Source of the DNA: Luteitalea sp. TBR-22
GTDB taxonomy: Bacteria; Acidobacteriota; Vicinamibacteria; Vicinamibacterales; Vicinamibacteraceae
Direction of reading: 5' to 3'
Length of the DNA: 64,000 nt
NCBI RefSeq assembly: GCF_016865485.1
Contig: NZ_AP024452.1
Span: 4,920,501-4,984,500 of the forward strand
Every line of letters begins with the position of its first letter. Positions within the stretch are counted from its first letter, which is position 1. This document shows positions 16,150 through 25,000 of this stretch, one piece after another. The notes under the pieces were generated by a model. That model ran no database searches. It was given only the letters and a program-made list of their open reading frames with translations, and was not told where the DNA came from. The position numbers and the translations under genes are program-made.

Positions 16150-18045
16150 ATGCACGGTCGGACAGTGAAGGGGCGGACGGTACGAGGACTCGGGATGGGC
16201 CTGGCGCTGGCAACGGCAGCGGGGCTCGCGGTGGTGCACGGAGCGAAGCAGGCGCCCCGCGAGTGGCGCGATTACGCCGGCGGCCCCGACAGTTCACGGT
16301 TCGTCGCAGCCACGCAGATCGACAAGACCAACGTGACGCAGTTGAAGGTCGCCTGGACGTTTGCCGAGGGCGACACGGACTTCAACCCGCTGGTGGTTCG
16401 CGACGTGGTCTACACGCGGGCCCGCGGCGGGACGATCGTGGCGCTCGACGCCGCGACGGGCACCCTCAAGTGGCGGTCGCCCGAGATCAAGGGGTTCGCG
16501 ATTCGCGGCCTGAACTACTGGGAGAGCGGCGACGGCAAACAACGCCGCCTCTTCTTCTCCGCGCTGAACCAGCTGCAGGCGGTCGATGCGGCCACCGGGC
16601 AACTGGTCACGACGTTCGGCAAGGACGGCAAGGTGGACCTGCGCGAGGGCCTCGACCGCGATCCGGCGACGGTCCAGCAGCAGAGCCGATTGCCCGGGCG
16701 CGTCTTCGGCAACCTGATCATCGTCGGCTCGGCGACCAACACCGAGTACACCTCGGCCCCCGGCGACGTGCGTGCCTTCGACGTCCGCACCGGCGCGCTC
16801 GTGTGGAGCTTCCGGACGATCCCGCGCACCGGCGAGTTCGGCGCCGACACGTGGCCCGAGAACGCGCGCGCCACGGTGGGCGGCGCCAACAACTGGGGCG
16901 AGCTCTCGATCGACGAGGCCCGCGGCATCGTGTACGTGCCGACCGGCAGCGGCAAGTTCAACTTCTTCGGCGGCTATCGCCGCGGCGACAACCTGTTCTC
17001 CGACAGCCTCGTCGCCCTCGACGCCCGCACCGGCAAGCGCCTCTGGCACTTCCAGACGGTGCACCACGACATCTGGGACCTCGACAACAACTCCGCGCCG
17101 CAGCTGACGACCATCACGCACGACGGCAAGCGCGTCGACATCGTCGCGATGGCCAGCAAGACCGGCTACCTCTACGTGTTCGACCGTGTCACCGGCGCGC
17201 CGATCTGGCCCATCGTGGAGCGCCCCGTCCCGACCAAGACGACGGTGCCGGGGCAGTACCTCTCGCCGACCCAGCCCTTCCCCACCAAGCCGGAGCCGTT
17301 CTCGCGCCAGTCGTTCACGGTGGACGACCTCAACCCGTACATCCTCACGCCCGAAGAACGCGAGGCGTTCCGCCAGCGCATCCTCAAGGCCCGCAACGAG
17401 GGGCCGTTCACCCCGATCGGCTTCGAGGAAGTCGTGCACATGCCAGGCAACCAGGGCGGGTCGAACTGGGGCAGCACGGCGGGGCACCCGACCGACGGCC
17501 GGGTGTACGTGATCGGCTTCAACGTGCCGACGATCATCCGGCTGCTCAAGCCCGGCGAGGTGCGCCCGGCGCGCGCCAACAACGCCGAGGAGATCGTCAA
17601 GGAGGGCTACCCGACCACCGACGGGTTCGGGTTGTACCCGACGATCGTCAAGCCGCCGTACACCACGCTGACGGCGTATGACCTCAACACCGGCGCCATC
17701 GCCTGGCAGAAGGGACTGGGCGACGACCTGCGCCTGCTGCCTCTCGGCATCACTGGCACCGGCTCTGCCGCCACGGTCAAGGGTGGGCTGATCGTGACCG
17801 GGTCGGGGCTGGTGTTCGCCACGGCTGCCGACCGCAAGGTCCACGTGTACGACAGCGCCGACGGCAAGGAGCTGGCCACCTTCCCGCTCGGAGGACCGAC
17901 CAGCGGCGGGCCGTCGATGTACGAACACGGTGGGCGGCAGTACCTGCTGGTGACGGCATCGGCGACTCAGCCGACCGGCCCCGGCGCGGTGCCGACGCCC
18001 CATACGGGTCCCACCGGCCTGGTGGCCTGGGCGTTGCCCCGGTGA
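16150..18045 (+). CDS. PQQ-dependent (quinoprotein) sugar/alcohol dehydrogenase
   Basis: The 631-residue product has an N-terminal signal or anchor (hydrophobic core about 17-32) followed by an eight-bladed quinoprotein propeller. Family features include EWRDYAGGPDSSRF, tryptophan-docking blades such as GTIVALDAATGTLKWRS, VRAFDVRTGALVWSF and LVALDARTGKRLWHFQ, the HHDIWDLDN motif typical of membrane-type glucose dehydrogenase relatives, and SNWGSTAGHP. It would oxidise a sugar or alcohol in the periplasm and pass electrons to quinone. No cytochrome c domain is present. The start ATG at 16150 has GGGAG upstream; the frame stays open to 15559 but that extension overlaps the divergent protease gene. 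Substrate cannot be told from sequence. Confidence 0.92.
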   Translation: MHGRTVKGRTVRGLGMGLALATAAGLAVVHGAKQAPREWRDYAGGPDSSRFVAATQIDKTNVTQLKVAWTFAEGDTDFNPLVVRDVVYTRARGGTIVALDAATGTLKWRSPEIKGFAIRGLNYWESGDGKQRRLFFSALNQLQAVDAATGQLVTTFGKDGKVDLREGLDRDPATVQQQSRLPGRVFGNLIIVGSATNTEYTSAPGDVRAFDVRTGALVWSFRTIPRTGEFGADTWPENARATVGGANNWGELSIDEARGIVYVPTGSGKFNFFGGYRRGDNLFSDSLVALDARTGKRLWHFQTVHHDIWDLDNNSAPQLTTITHDGKRVDIVAMASKTGYLYVFDRVTGAPIWPIVERPVPTKTTVPGQYLSPTQPFPTKPEPFSRQSFTVDDLNPYILTPEEREAFRQRILKARNEGPFTPIGFEEVVHMPGNQGGSNWGSTAGHPTDGRVYVIGFNVPTIIRLLKPGEVRPARANNAEEIVKEGYPTTDGFGLYPTIVKPPYTTLTAYDLNTGAIAWQKGLGDDLRLLPLGITGTGSAATVKGGLIVTGSGLVFATAADRKVHVYDSADGKELATFPLGGPTSGGPSMYEHGGRQYLLVTASATQPTGPGAVPTPHTGPTGLVAWALPR

Positions 18046-18060
18046 CCGACGGGGAGCCGG

Positions 18061-18441
18061 TCAGGCTTCCGGCTTCATGAGGATTTTCCCGGTCGCGTGC
18101 AGCACCGCGAGGTGCACGCGGCCGGACACGCCGACCCGATCGTAGATGCGGGCCAGGCTGTTGCTGACCGTCCGGGGACTGATGCCGAGCTCGTCAGCAA
18201 TCTGCTGATCCGTGCGCCCGCGTGCGACGCGGGAAACGATCTCGTATTGCCGTTGGGTAAGTCTGTACACACACAAGATGTCGCGCGCCCTTCGATCCGC
18301 AGAGCGTAGCAACGGCGTCACCTGTCTGTCGTGAGTAGGGTTGCTCACCAGGGCGCCGATCACACCTGCGCGGCCCGCGCGTGCCCACCCGCGGGACGCG
18401 CGTCGATGGCGCTCACGATTGGAGGGACCGGCATCTGACAC
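18061..18441 (-). CDS. Small LuxR/NarL-type HTH regulator without a receiver
   Basis: The predicted 126 residues contain a LuxR-type HTH (about 61-118): LTQRQYEIVSRVARGRTDQQ, then IADELGISPRTVSNSLARIY. Nothing resembling a receiver, PAS or autoinducer domain precedes it; the first 50 residues are Arg/Ala-rich and may be partly untranslated, so the GTG start is tentative. It would bind DNA as a dimer. It is convergent with the PQQ dehydrogenase, 15 nt from its stop, and downstream of the ROK regulator gene on the same strand, separated by 147 nt with a GC hairpin. Confidence 0.75.
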   Translation of the reverse strand: MSDAGPSNRERHRRASRGWARAGRAGVIGALVSNPTHDRQVTPLLRSADRRARDILCVYRLTQRQYEIVSRVARGRTDQQIADELGISPRTVSNSLARIYDRVGVSGRVHLAVLHATGKILMKPEA

Positions 18442-18507
18442 CGGCGGCGTGAGCGCGCGTTGTTGTCACCCGTTCTATCGGCCCGGGTGCGGCCGTTCTG
18501 AAGACCT

Positions 18508-18535
18508 GCCCCGGCAGTACCCGCCGAGCCGGGGC
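18508..18535 (-). terminator. 8-bp GC hairpin after the ROK regulator gene
   Basis: GCCCCGGC (18508-18515) pairs with GCCGGGGC (18528-18535) around a 12-nt loop, 54 nt past the ROK stop codon. No T tract follows on the minus strand. Confidence 0.35.
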
Positions 18536-18588
18536 GGACTCGACCTTCCTCGACCTCGGCGTCGGTTGCCGACGCCCTGTTCGGTTCC

Positions 18589-19806
18589 CTACGCGACCAC
18601 GGGCGCGGCAAAGGCCGGTGAGGTGACCAGCGCCGCCGCGCCGCGCAGTCGGGGCTGATCGCCGAGCGGCACGATGGCGATCTCGATCTCGGCGTCGTCG
18701 GGCGTCAGCGCGAGCTCACGCAGCACGCGCCGGACACCTGGCTCGACAAGTTCCCAGCCCTCCGTGATCTCGCCGCTCATGTAGATGCAGCTCGGCTGGA
18801 CCGCCTTGATGACCATCGCCAGGCCGCGTCCCAGGTACTCGCCCGTCTCGTCGAGCACCTGGCAGGCACGGGCCTCGCCGGCCCGCGCCCGCTCGACGAT
18901 CGTCGGTACGGTGAGCGCCGGCTTGCTGCACGCCGGCCACGACAGGCTCGTGCCGAGGTAGCGTGCCACCGTGGCGCGCACCGAGGCATAGGCCTCCCAG
19001 CAGCCACGCGAGCCGCAGGCGCACACCGGACCATCGATGTCGATGGGGACGTGACCGAACTCGCCGGCGCCGTTGCGGGCACCCCGCACCAGTTGGCCGT
19101 CGAGGGCGATGCCCACGCCGACGCCGTCGGAGGCGTTGACGAAGACCAGCGGACCTTCCGGGAGCGGCGTGTCACGCACCTCCCAGAGCTGCGCGAGCGC
19201 GCAGGCCTTGGTGGAGTTCTCGACGACGACGGCGTGGCCGGTGGCGGCCTCGAGCGGCGCACGCAGGTCGACGTCCTGCCAGCCGAGCGTCGGGGCACGC
19301 AGCAGGCGGCCGCGCTCGGTGTCGACCAGGCCGGCCACCACGACGCCGATGCCCTGGCACTCGCCCACGCCGGGATGAGCCAGCAGCGCCACGATGCGCT
19401 GCGCGAGGTGCTGCAGCAGCTCGCCCGCGTCTTCGGTGGTCTGGAACTCCTCGATCTCCTGCAGCGGATGGCCGAGCGGATCGGTCACCTGCAGGAGCGT
19501 GCGGCTGGCGCTGATGTCGATGGCGACCGCGCAGCGGCGGCGCGTCTCGATGAAGAGGTGCTGCGGCTTGCGACCGCCCTGGCTGTCGCCCTTCGCGCCC
19601 TCGAAGATCTGGCCGGTGTCGAGCAGGTCCTGCACCAGGCGGCTGATGACGCCACGGCGCACGCCCATCAGCCGCGCCAGTTCGGCACGCGAGATCGGCT
19701 GGTTGGTCCGGACCAGGTTCAGCACGATCTGCCGGTTGATCTCGCGCGACGTTCCGCGATGAGCGATGCGGAAGTCCGTCGGGCTGATCTGGCGCATCGG
19801 AGACAT
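18589..19806 (-). CDS. ROK-family transcriptional regulator (NagC/XylR-like)
   Basis: The protein has 405 residues with an N-terminal winged HTH (about 22-75; ISRAELARLMGVRRGVISRL) and a ROK sugar-kinase-like fold. The ROK zinc motif CACGSRGC (C262, C264, C269) and GEFGHVPID (E249, H252) are intact. The catalytic-Asp motif, normally NDAN, reads VENSTKACA (about 195-202), so kinase activity is unlikely and the sugar site probably serves as a sensor. It is divergent from two coupled FG-GAP proteins across 34 bp and stands at the edge of the carbohydrate region up to 39.5 kb, making it the best candidate for the local repressor (inference). A repeat TGGTCC/GGGCCA at about 19822-19838 could be an operator but is imperfect. 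Confidence 0.92.
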   Translation of the reverse strand: MSPMRQISPTDFRIAHRGTSREINRQIVLNLVRTNQPISRAELARLMGVRRGVISRLVQDLLDTGQIFEGAKGDSQGGRKPQHLFIETRRRCAVAIDISASRTLLQVTDPLGHPLQEIEEFQTTEDAGELLQHLAQRIVALLAHPGVGECQGIGVVVAGLVDTERGRLLRAPTLGWQDVDLRAPLEAATGHAVVVENSTKACALAQLWEVRDTPLPEGPLVFVNASDGVGVGIALDGQLVRGARNGAGEFGHVPIDIDGPVCACGSRGCWEAYASVRATVARYLGTSLSWPACSKPALTVPTIVERARAGEARACQVLDETGEYLGRGLAMVIKAVQPSCIYMSGEITEGWELVEPGVRRVLRELALTPDDAEIEIAIVPLGDQPRLRGAAALVTSPAFAAPVVA

Positions 19807-19840
19807 GCGACGACGAGATTATGGTCCAGAATGGGCCACG

Positions 19841-22045
19841 GTGACAGTCGTGGACATCCCGCCTCGGTCGAGGCGCGGCCCCGGCGGGCTGCGCGCAGTG
19901 CTCCTGGGCGCGTTGTGCGCCGCCCTCTGCGCGCAGGCCGACGCGCGTGGCCCCGTCGTCGCGCCGCTGCAGTCGCCCGCGGGTCAGGCGCCCGACACGC
20001 GGCACGCACGCCTGCTCGGCGAGGCCGACGCGATCGTCGCCGGCCTCGACGCGCCCACCTCCGGGGTGTCCGCGCTGGACCGCCTCGCCTCGGCGCTCGG
20101 CTCGCTCGGTTCGGATCTCCGCGGCACTACGCTGCACGCCGACGTGGTCGCCGACCTCGATCGCGCCGTCGCCGCCCTGCGGGCGATCGTCGCAGCCCCC
20201 GGCCCCGACCTGCCGGCGCAGCGTCGTGCCACCGGCGTCGACGAGGCATCGCTGCGCGCGCTGCTGGCGCGGGTGCGTCGCGCCGTCGACGGCACGGTGG
20301 CGCTCGGCCTCGCCTTCCAGGGCAGCTACAGCCAGAGCAAGGTGAAGGAGCAGGCCTACGGGGGGCATGCGTCGGCCATGGGGCCCGCCCCGGCGCCGGC
20401 CGCACCGTCGGCCGACGGGCCAGCCTCCCCGGTCACCTTCGTCGAGCGGGGTCCGTTGCCCACGCGCACCTTCGACGGTGGCCCCACCAAGGATCACGTG
20501 CTCGAGTCGCCGGGCAACGGCCTGGCCCTCGTCGACGTGGACAACGACGGGTGGCTCGACATCTACCTCGTGACGGGCGCGCAGTTGACCGCGACGCGCG
20601 AGCGCGTCGCGCACCGCAATGCGCTGTACCGCAACCGCGGCGACTGGACCTTCGAGGACGTCTCGGCACGGGCCGGCGTCGATGCCGCGTCCTGGGGCAA
20701 CGGCGTGTGTGCCGGCGACGTGGATGGCGACGCACGCATCGACATGTACGTCACCAACTGGGGGCCCAACCTGCTCTATCGCAACCGCGGCGACGGCACG
20801 TTCGAGGAGATCGGGGCGCGCGCCGGTGTCGCGGTCGACGGCTGGAGCACCGGGTGTGCCTTCCTCGACGCCGATGCCGACGGCGACCTGGATCTCTACG
20901 TGGCGCGGTACGTGCGCACCTCCTGGGAAGAGGTGCTGCGCGCGAGGAAGACGCTCCGCTGGCGCAACGGTCCCGCCATCATGGTGGGCCCCGCCGGCCT
21001 GCCCGGCGAGGCCGACCTCTTCTTCGAGAACCTCGGCGAGGGGCGGTTCCGCGAGGCGACGGCGGCCTTCGGCCTGGTCGACGACACGAAAGCGTACGGC
21101 TTCGGCGTCGTGCCGACCGACGTCGACGACGATGGCGACGTCGACCTGTTCGTGGCCAACGACTCGAACCCGAACTTCCTGTATCGCAACACCGGCCGCG
21201 GCACCTTCGAGAGCGCCGGCATGCTGGCCGGCGTCGGCGTCAACGCCGAGGCGCGGGCACAGGCCGGCATGGGCGTGGACGCTGGCGACGCGGATGGCGA
21301 TGGCCGCATGGACCTCGTGCTCACGGCGTTCGCGCACGACCGGAACACGCTGTATCGCAACCTGGGTGACGGACTGTTCGAGGATGCGTCGCTGGCGGCC
21401 GGCCTGGCGACCTCGACGTTCACGCGCATGGGCTGGGGTGTCGCCTTCCTCGATGCCGACCTCGACGGCCGTCAGGACCTGTTCGTCGCCAACGGCCACA
21501 TCTTCCCGGACGTCGCCGCCTTCCCCGACCTGGACGAGCAGTACGCGCAGAAGAACCAGCTGCTGTTGAACCGCGGCGGGATCGCCTTCAGCGACGTGTC
21601 GGCAAGTGCCGGCCCGGGCCTGCAGGTCGCCAGGGTGTCGCGCGGCATGGCCGTCGGCGACCTCGACAACGACGGCGACCCCGACGTGGTGGTGAGCAAC
21701 ATGGACGACACGCCGACGCTGCTCGAGAACCGTCAGGCTACCGGGCATCATTGGGTCGCGCTGCGACTCGACGCGCCCACCGGCAACCGGCTGGCGATCG
21801 GCGCAACGGTCACCGTGACGGCGGGCCCGCGGTCGTACGTGCGGGAGGTGCGGTCGGGCGGCAGCTTCATGTCGCAGGGCGACCTGCGGGTGCTGGTCGG
21901 CCTCGGGACGCACAGTGCGCCCGTTCAGGTGGACGTCCGGATGCCCGGCGGGGCGCGCTGGCGCTGGTCCGGCCTGCCGGTCGACCGGCTGCACCGGCTC
22001 ACGCTCACGCCCGAGGCGCGGCTGGCGCCGGGGGCGGCGCGATGA
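19841..22045 (+). CDS. Secreted CRTAC1-type protein: FG-GAP/VCBS repeats plus ASPIC/UnbV domain
   Basis: About 734 residues. After a signal peptide (hydrophobic core near LLGALCAALCAQADA) and a helical region comes a propeller of Ca-binding FG-GAP/VCBS blades, each with DxDxDGxxD-type loops (LVDVDNDGWLDIYLV, AGDVDGDARIDMYV, FLDADADGDLDLYV, PTDVDDDGDVDLFV, AGDADGDGRMDLVL, FLDADLDGRQDLFV, VGDLDNDGDPDVVV). It ends with an ASPIC/UnbV domain (GATVTVTAGPRSYVREVRSG). The molecular role of the family is unknown; binding of surface or extracellular ligands is usual. The start is uncertain: GTG at 19841 or 19850, as the longer frame would invade the divergent ROK gene. Its TGA overlaps the ATG of the next gene (ATGA), a translationally coupled pair. 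Confidence 0.9.
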   Translation: MTVVDIPPRSRRGPGGLRAVLLGALCAALCAQADARGPVVAPLQSPAGQAPDTRHARLLGEADAIVAGLDAPTSGVSALDRLASALGSLGSDLRGTTLHADVVADLDRAVAALRAIVAAPGPDLPAQRRATGVDEASLRALLARVRRAVDGTVALGLAFQGSYSQSKVKEQAYGGHASAMGPAPAPAAPSADGPASPVTFVERGPLPTRTFDGGPTKDHVLESPGNGLALVDVDNDGWLDIYLVTGAQLTATRERVAHRNALYRNRGDWTFEDVSARAGVDAASWGNGVCAGDVDGDARIDMYVTNWGPNLLYRNRGDGTFEEIGARAGVAVDGWSTGCAFLDADADGDLDLYVARYVRTSWEEVLRARKTLRWRNGPAIMVGPAGLPGEADLFFENLGEGRFREATAAFGLVDDTKAYGFGVVPTDVDDDGDVDLFVANDSNPNFLYRNTGRGTFESAGMLAGVGVNAEARAQAGMGVDAGDADGDGRMDLVLTAFAHDRNTLYRNLGDGLFEDASLAAGLATSTFTRMGWGVAFLDADLDGRQDLFVANGHIFPDVAAFPDLDEQYAQKNQLLLNRGGIAFSDVSASAGPGLQVARVSRGMAVGDLDNDGDPDVVVSNMDDTPTLLENRQATGHHWVALRLDAPTGNRLAIGATVTVTAGPRSYVREVRSGGSFMSQGDLRVLVGLGTHSAPVQVDVRMPGGARWRWSGLPVDRLHRLTLTPEARLAPGAAR

Positions 22046-25000
22046 GACCACGTCACCTCGCGCTGGCCCTCGCGCTTGCCATCGCCCCGGTCGCCGCGCA
22101 ACAGGGCCCGGCCGTCTACCAGCCGGCCCTGACGACACCGGAATCGCTCGTGCCATTCCTCGAGCACCTCGAGGCCGGCAAGGATGCGTTCCCGCTCGAA
22201 CGCGACGCCGAGCGGATCGAGGCGCGGCTTGCGCAGCTTGGCCAATGGCTGCGCGCGCCGGCCGGCCGCGCCACGCCGCCACCGGGCCTGTTCGCGCCGG
22301 AGTTCCGCGGCGGGCGGCTCCGCCCCGACGCCGACGCCACGCCCTCCGACGCCGAGCCGCTCGCCATCCATCGCGCGACGGTGGATGCCACGCCGCGGCA
22401 GGACGCGACGGCGACCCTGGCCGACCTGCGCAGCCTCGTCGGCGGCGCCACGCGCGTCACGGTCGCGGAGTTCATCGTGACGGCCATCGCGCCCGTCGAG
22501 GGCGGCTCCGACCTCCGCGCCGACGTCCGCTTCGAGATCGTGACCGAGGCCGCCGGCGGCGCGCGTCGGGCCCACGTGGGCACCTGGCGGATGTTGTGGC
22601 GACGGCAGGCGGCGGGGAACGCGGATCGGGGATCGCGGATCGCGAGCCCAACGGGTGCCACGGCCGGCGATGACGCGTCGCAGCTGGTGCAGTGGGTGGC
22701 GACCGCGCACACGGTGACGCGCAGCGCGCGGCCGCTGTTTGCCGACGTCACGACCCACGCCATCGACCAGGCCTCGGCGGCGGCGCGGCAGTTCGCCGTG
22801 CCGCTCGACACGTGGATGTCGCGCCTCGACTCGGTGCTGACGCGCGACTCCAACGGGCACCACGGCGTGTCGGTCGGCGACGCCGACGGCGACGGCTTCG
22901 AGGACCTGTACGTCGCGCAGCCGTCGGGATTGCCCAACCGGCTGCTGCGCAACAAGGGCGACGGCACCTTCGAGGACGTCACCGACGCGTCCGGCGCGGG
23001 GCTGCTCGACGACACCGCGCAGTCGCTCTTCGCCGACGTCGACAGCGACGGCGACCAGGACCTCGTGCTCGCGACGAGCCTGCGACCGCTGCTGCTGCGC
23101 AACGAGGGTCGGGGCCGGTTCGTGGTGGTCGACGGCGCGTTCACCTTCGCGTCGCCGCTGCAGGGCGTGCTGACCGGCGTGACGATGGCCGACTACGACC
23201 GCGACGGCCACCTCGACGCGTACCTGTGCGTCTACTCGTACTTCTTCGGAGCCGGCGAGGACAAGGCCGGCACGCCGATGCCGTACCACGATGCGCGCAA
23301 CGGCCCGCCCGGCGTGTTGTTCCGCAACGACGGCACCGGCCGCTTCGTCGACGCCACGGCGGAGGCGGGGCTCGACGTCGGCAACGACCGCTACCACTTC
23401 GCCGGCGCGTGGGCCGACTTCGACGAGGACGGCTGGCCCGACCTGCTGGTGGCCAACGACTTCGGCACCAAGAACCTCTATCGCAACCTCGGGCGACAGG
23501 GCGGCCGCGTGCGGTTCGAGGACGTGGCGGCGCGCGCCGGCGTGCTCGACCACGGCGCCGGCATGAGCGCCGCCTTCCTCGACTACGACAACGACGGGCG
23601 CCTCGACATCTACACCGGCAACATGTGGGCCGCCCCCGGGCAACGCGTGACGGCGGCGCCGACCTTCATGCCCGACGCGCCGGCCGACGTGCGCGAGGCC
23701 TATCGGCGCCACGCCCGCGGCAACGGGCTGTTCCGCAATCGCGGCGACGGCACCTTCGACGATCGATCCGTCGAGGCCGGCGTCACCATGGGCCGCTGGG
23801 CCTGGGCCTCCGACGCGCTCGACGTGGACGGCGACGGCTGGCAGGACCTCTACGTCGCCAACGGCATGCTGTCGCGCGGCGATGGTGACCGCGATCTCGA
23901 GAGCTACTTCTGGCGCCAGGTCGTGGCCCGCTCGCCGCTCACGCGCATCACCGGCGCGCCGTACGACGACGCGTGGCGGGCGATCAACATGCGCCTGGTG
24001 CACGGGTCGATCGCGAGCCGGCAACGCAACGTGCTCTACCGCAACGACCGCGCCGGGAGGTTCGACGACGTGTCCGGCGTGACCGGCCTCGACCTCGACC
24101 AGGACGGCCGATCGTTTGCCAGCCTCGATCTCGATCGCGACGGGGATCCCGACCTGGCGATCATGGCGGCCCGGCAGGCGCCGCACCTGCGGATCGTCCG
24201 CAACGATCACCCGGCGCGTCCGGCCATCGCCCTGCGACTGGTGGGCACCAGGAGCAACCGCGACGCAATCGGCGCGCGGGTGGACGTCGAGGCCGACGCG
24301 GTGCACGTGACCCGCCTCGTGCAGGCGGGGTCCGGCTTCCTGTCGCAGCACTCGCGCGAGGTGCTGGTCGGGCTCGGCGCGAGCCGTGCCATCAGGAAGG
24401 TCGTCGTCACGTGGCCGTCGGGCCTGCGGCAGGAGTTCACCGACGTCGCGATCGACGCGCGGTATCGCCTGGTGGAAGGCGGAGCCCTCGAATCCACGCC
24501 GATGACGCGCGGCGCGAGCATGGCGCCACCGTCGCCCGTGAGTGCCGCGCCAGCCGCGCCACCCACGACCACGTGGTTCTACCGCCCGGTGCCCGCGCCT
24601 GCCTTCACGGCAACCGATCTGACCGGCACGACGCGATCGCTCGCCGCCCTGCAGGGGCGTCCGGCGCTGCTCGTGCTCTGGCGGGCCGATGCAGCCGCGT
24701 CGGTGCGCGCGGTCGCGGAGGTGGCGAGCGCGCAGCGCCGCCTCGAGGCGGGAGGCATCACGGCGATCGCCATCGCGCTCGATCCGCCCGACGCGGGGGC
24801 CCGTGTGCGTGCCGCGGCCCCTGCCGGCCTGCCGGTCGTCCATGCGTCGCGCGAGCTGGCGTACACGTGGGCGATCACGTGGCGGCATCTGTTCATGAAC
24901 CGGCCACCGGTGCCGCTGCCGGCAGCGCTGCTGCTCGACGGGTCCGGCGCCATCGTGCGCGCGTGGCGCGACACGATCGACGCCGACGCGGTGCTGCGGG

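Noticed and set aside
19172-22282. Very long minus-strand open frame of about 1000 codons opposite the CRTAC1 gene
   Set aside because: The composition is Arg/Ala/Gly-rich shadow sequence; the opposite strand encodes clear FG-GAP blades. Long shadow frames are expected at this GC content, and the same holds at 21925-26214, 6265-8862 and 49459-52785.
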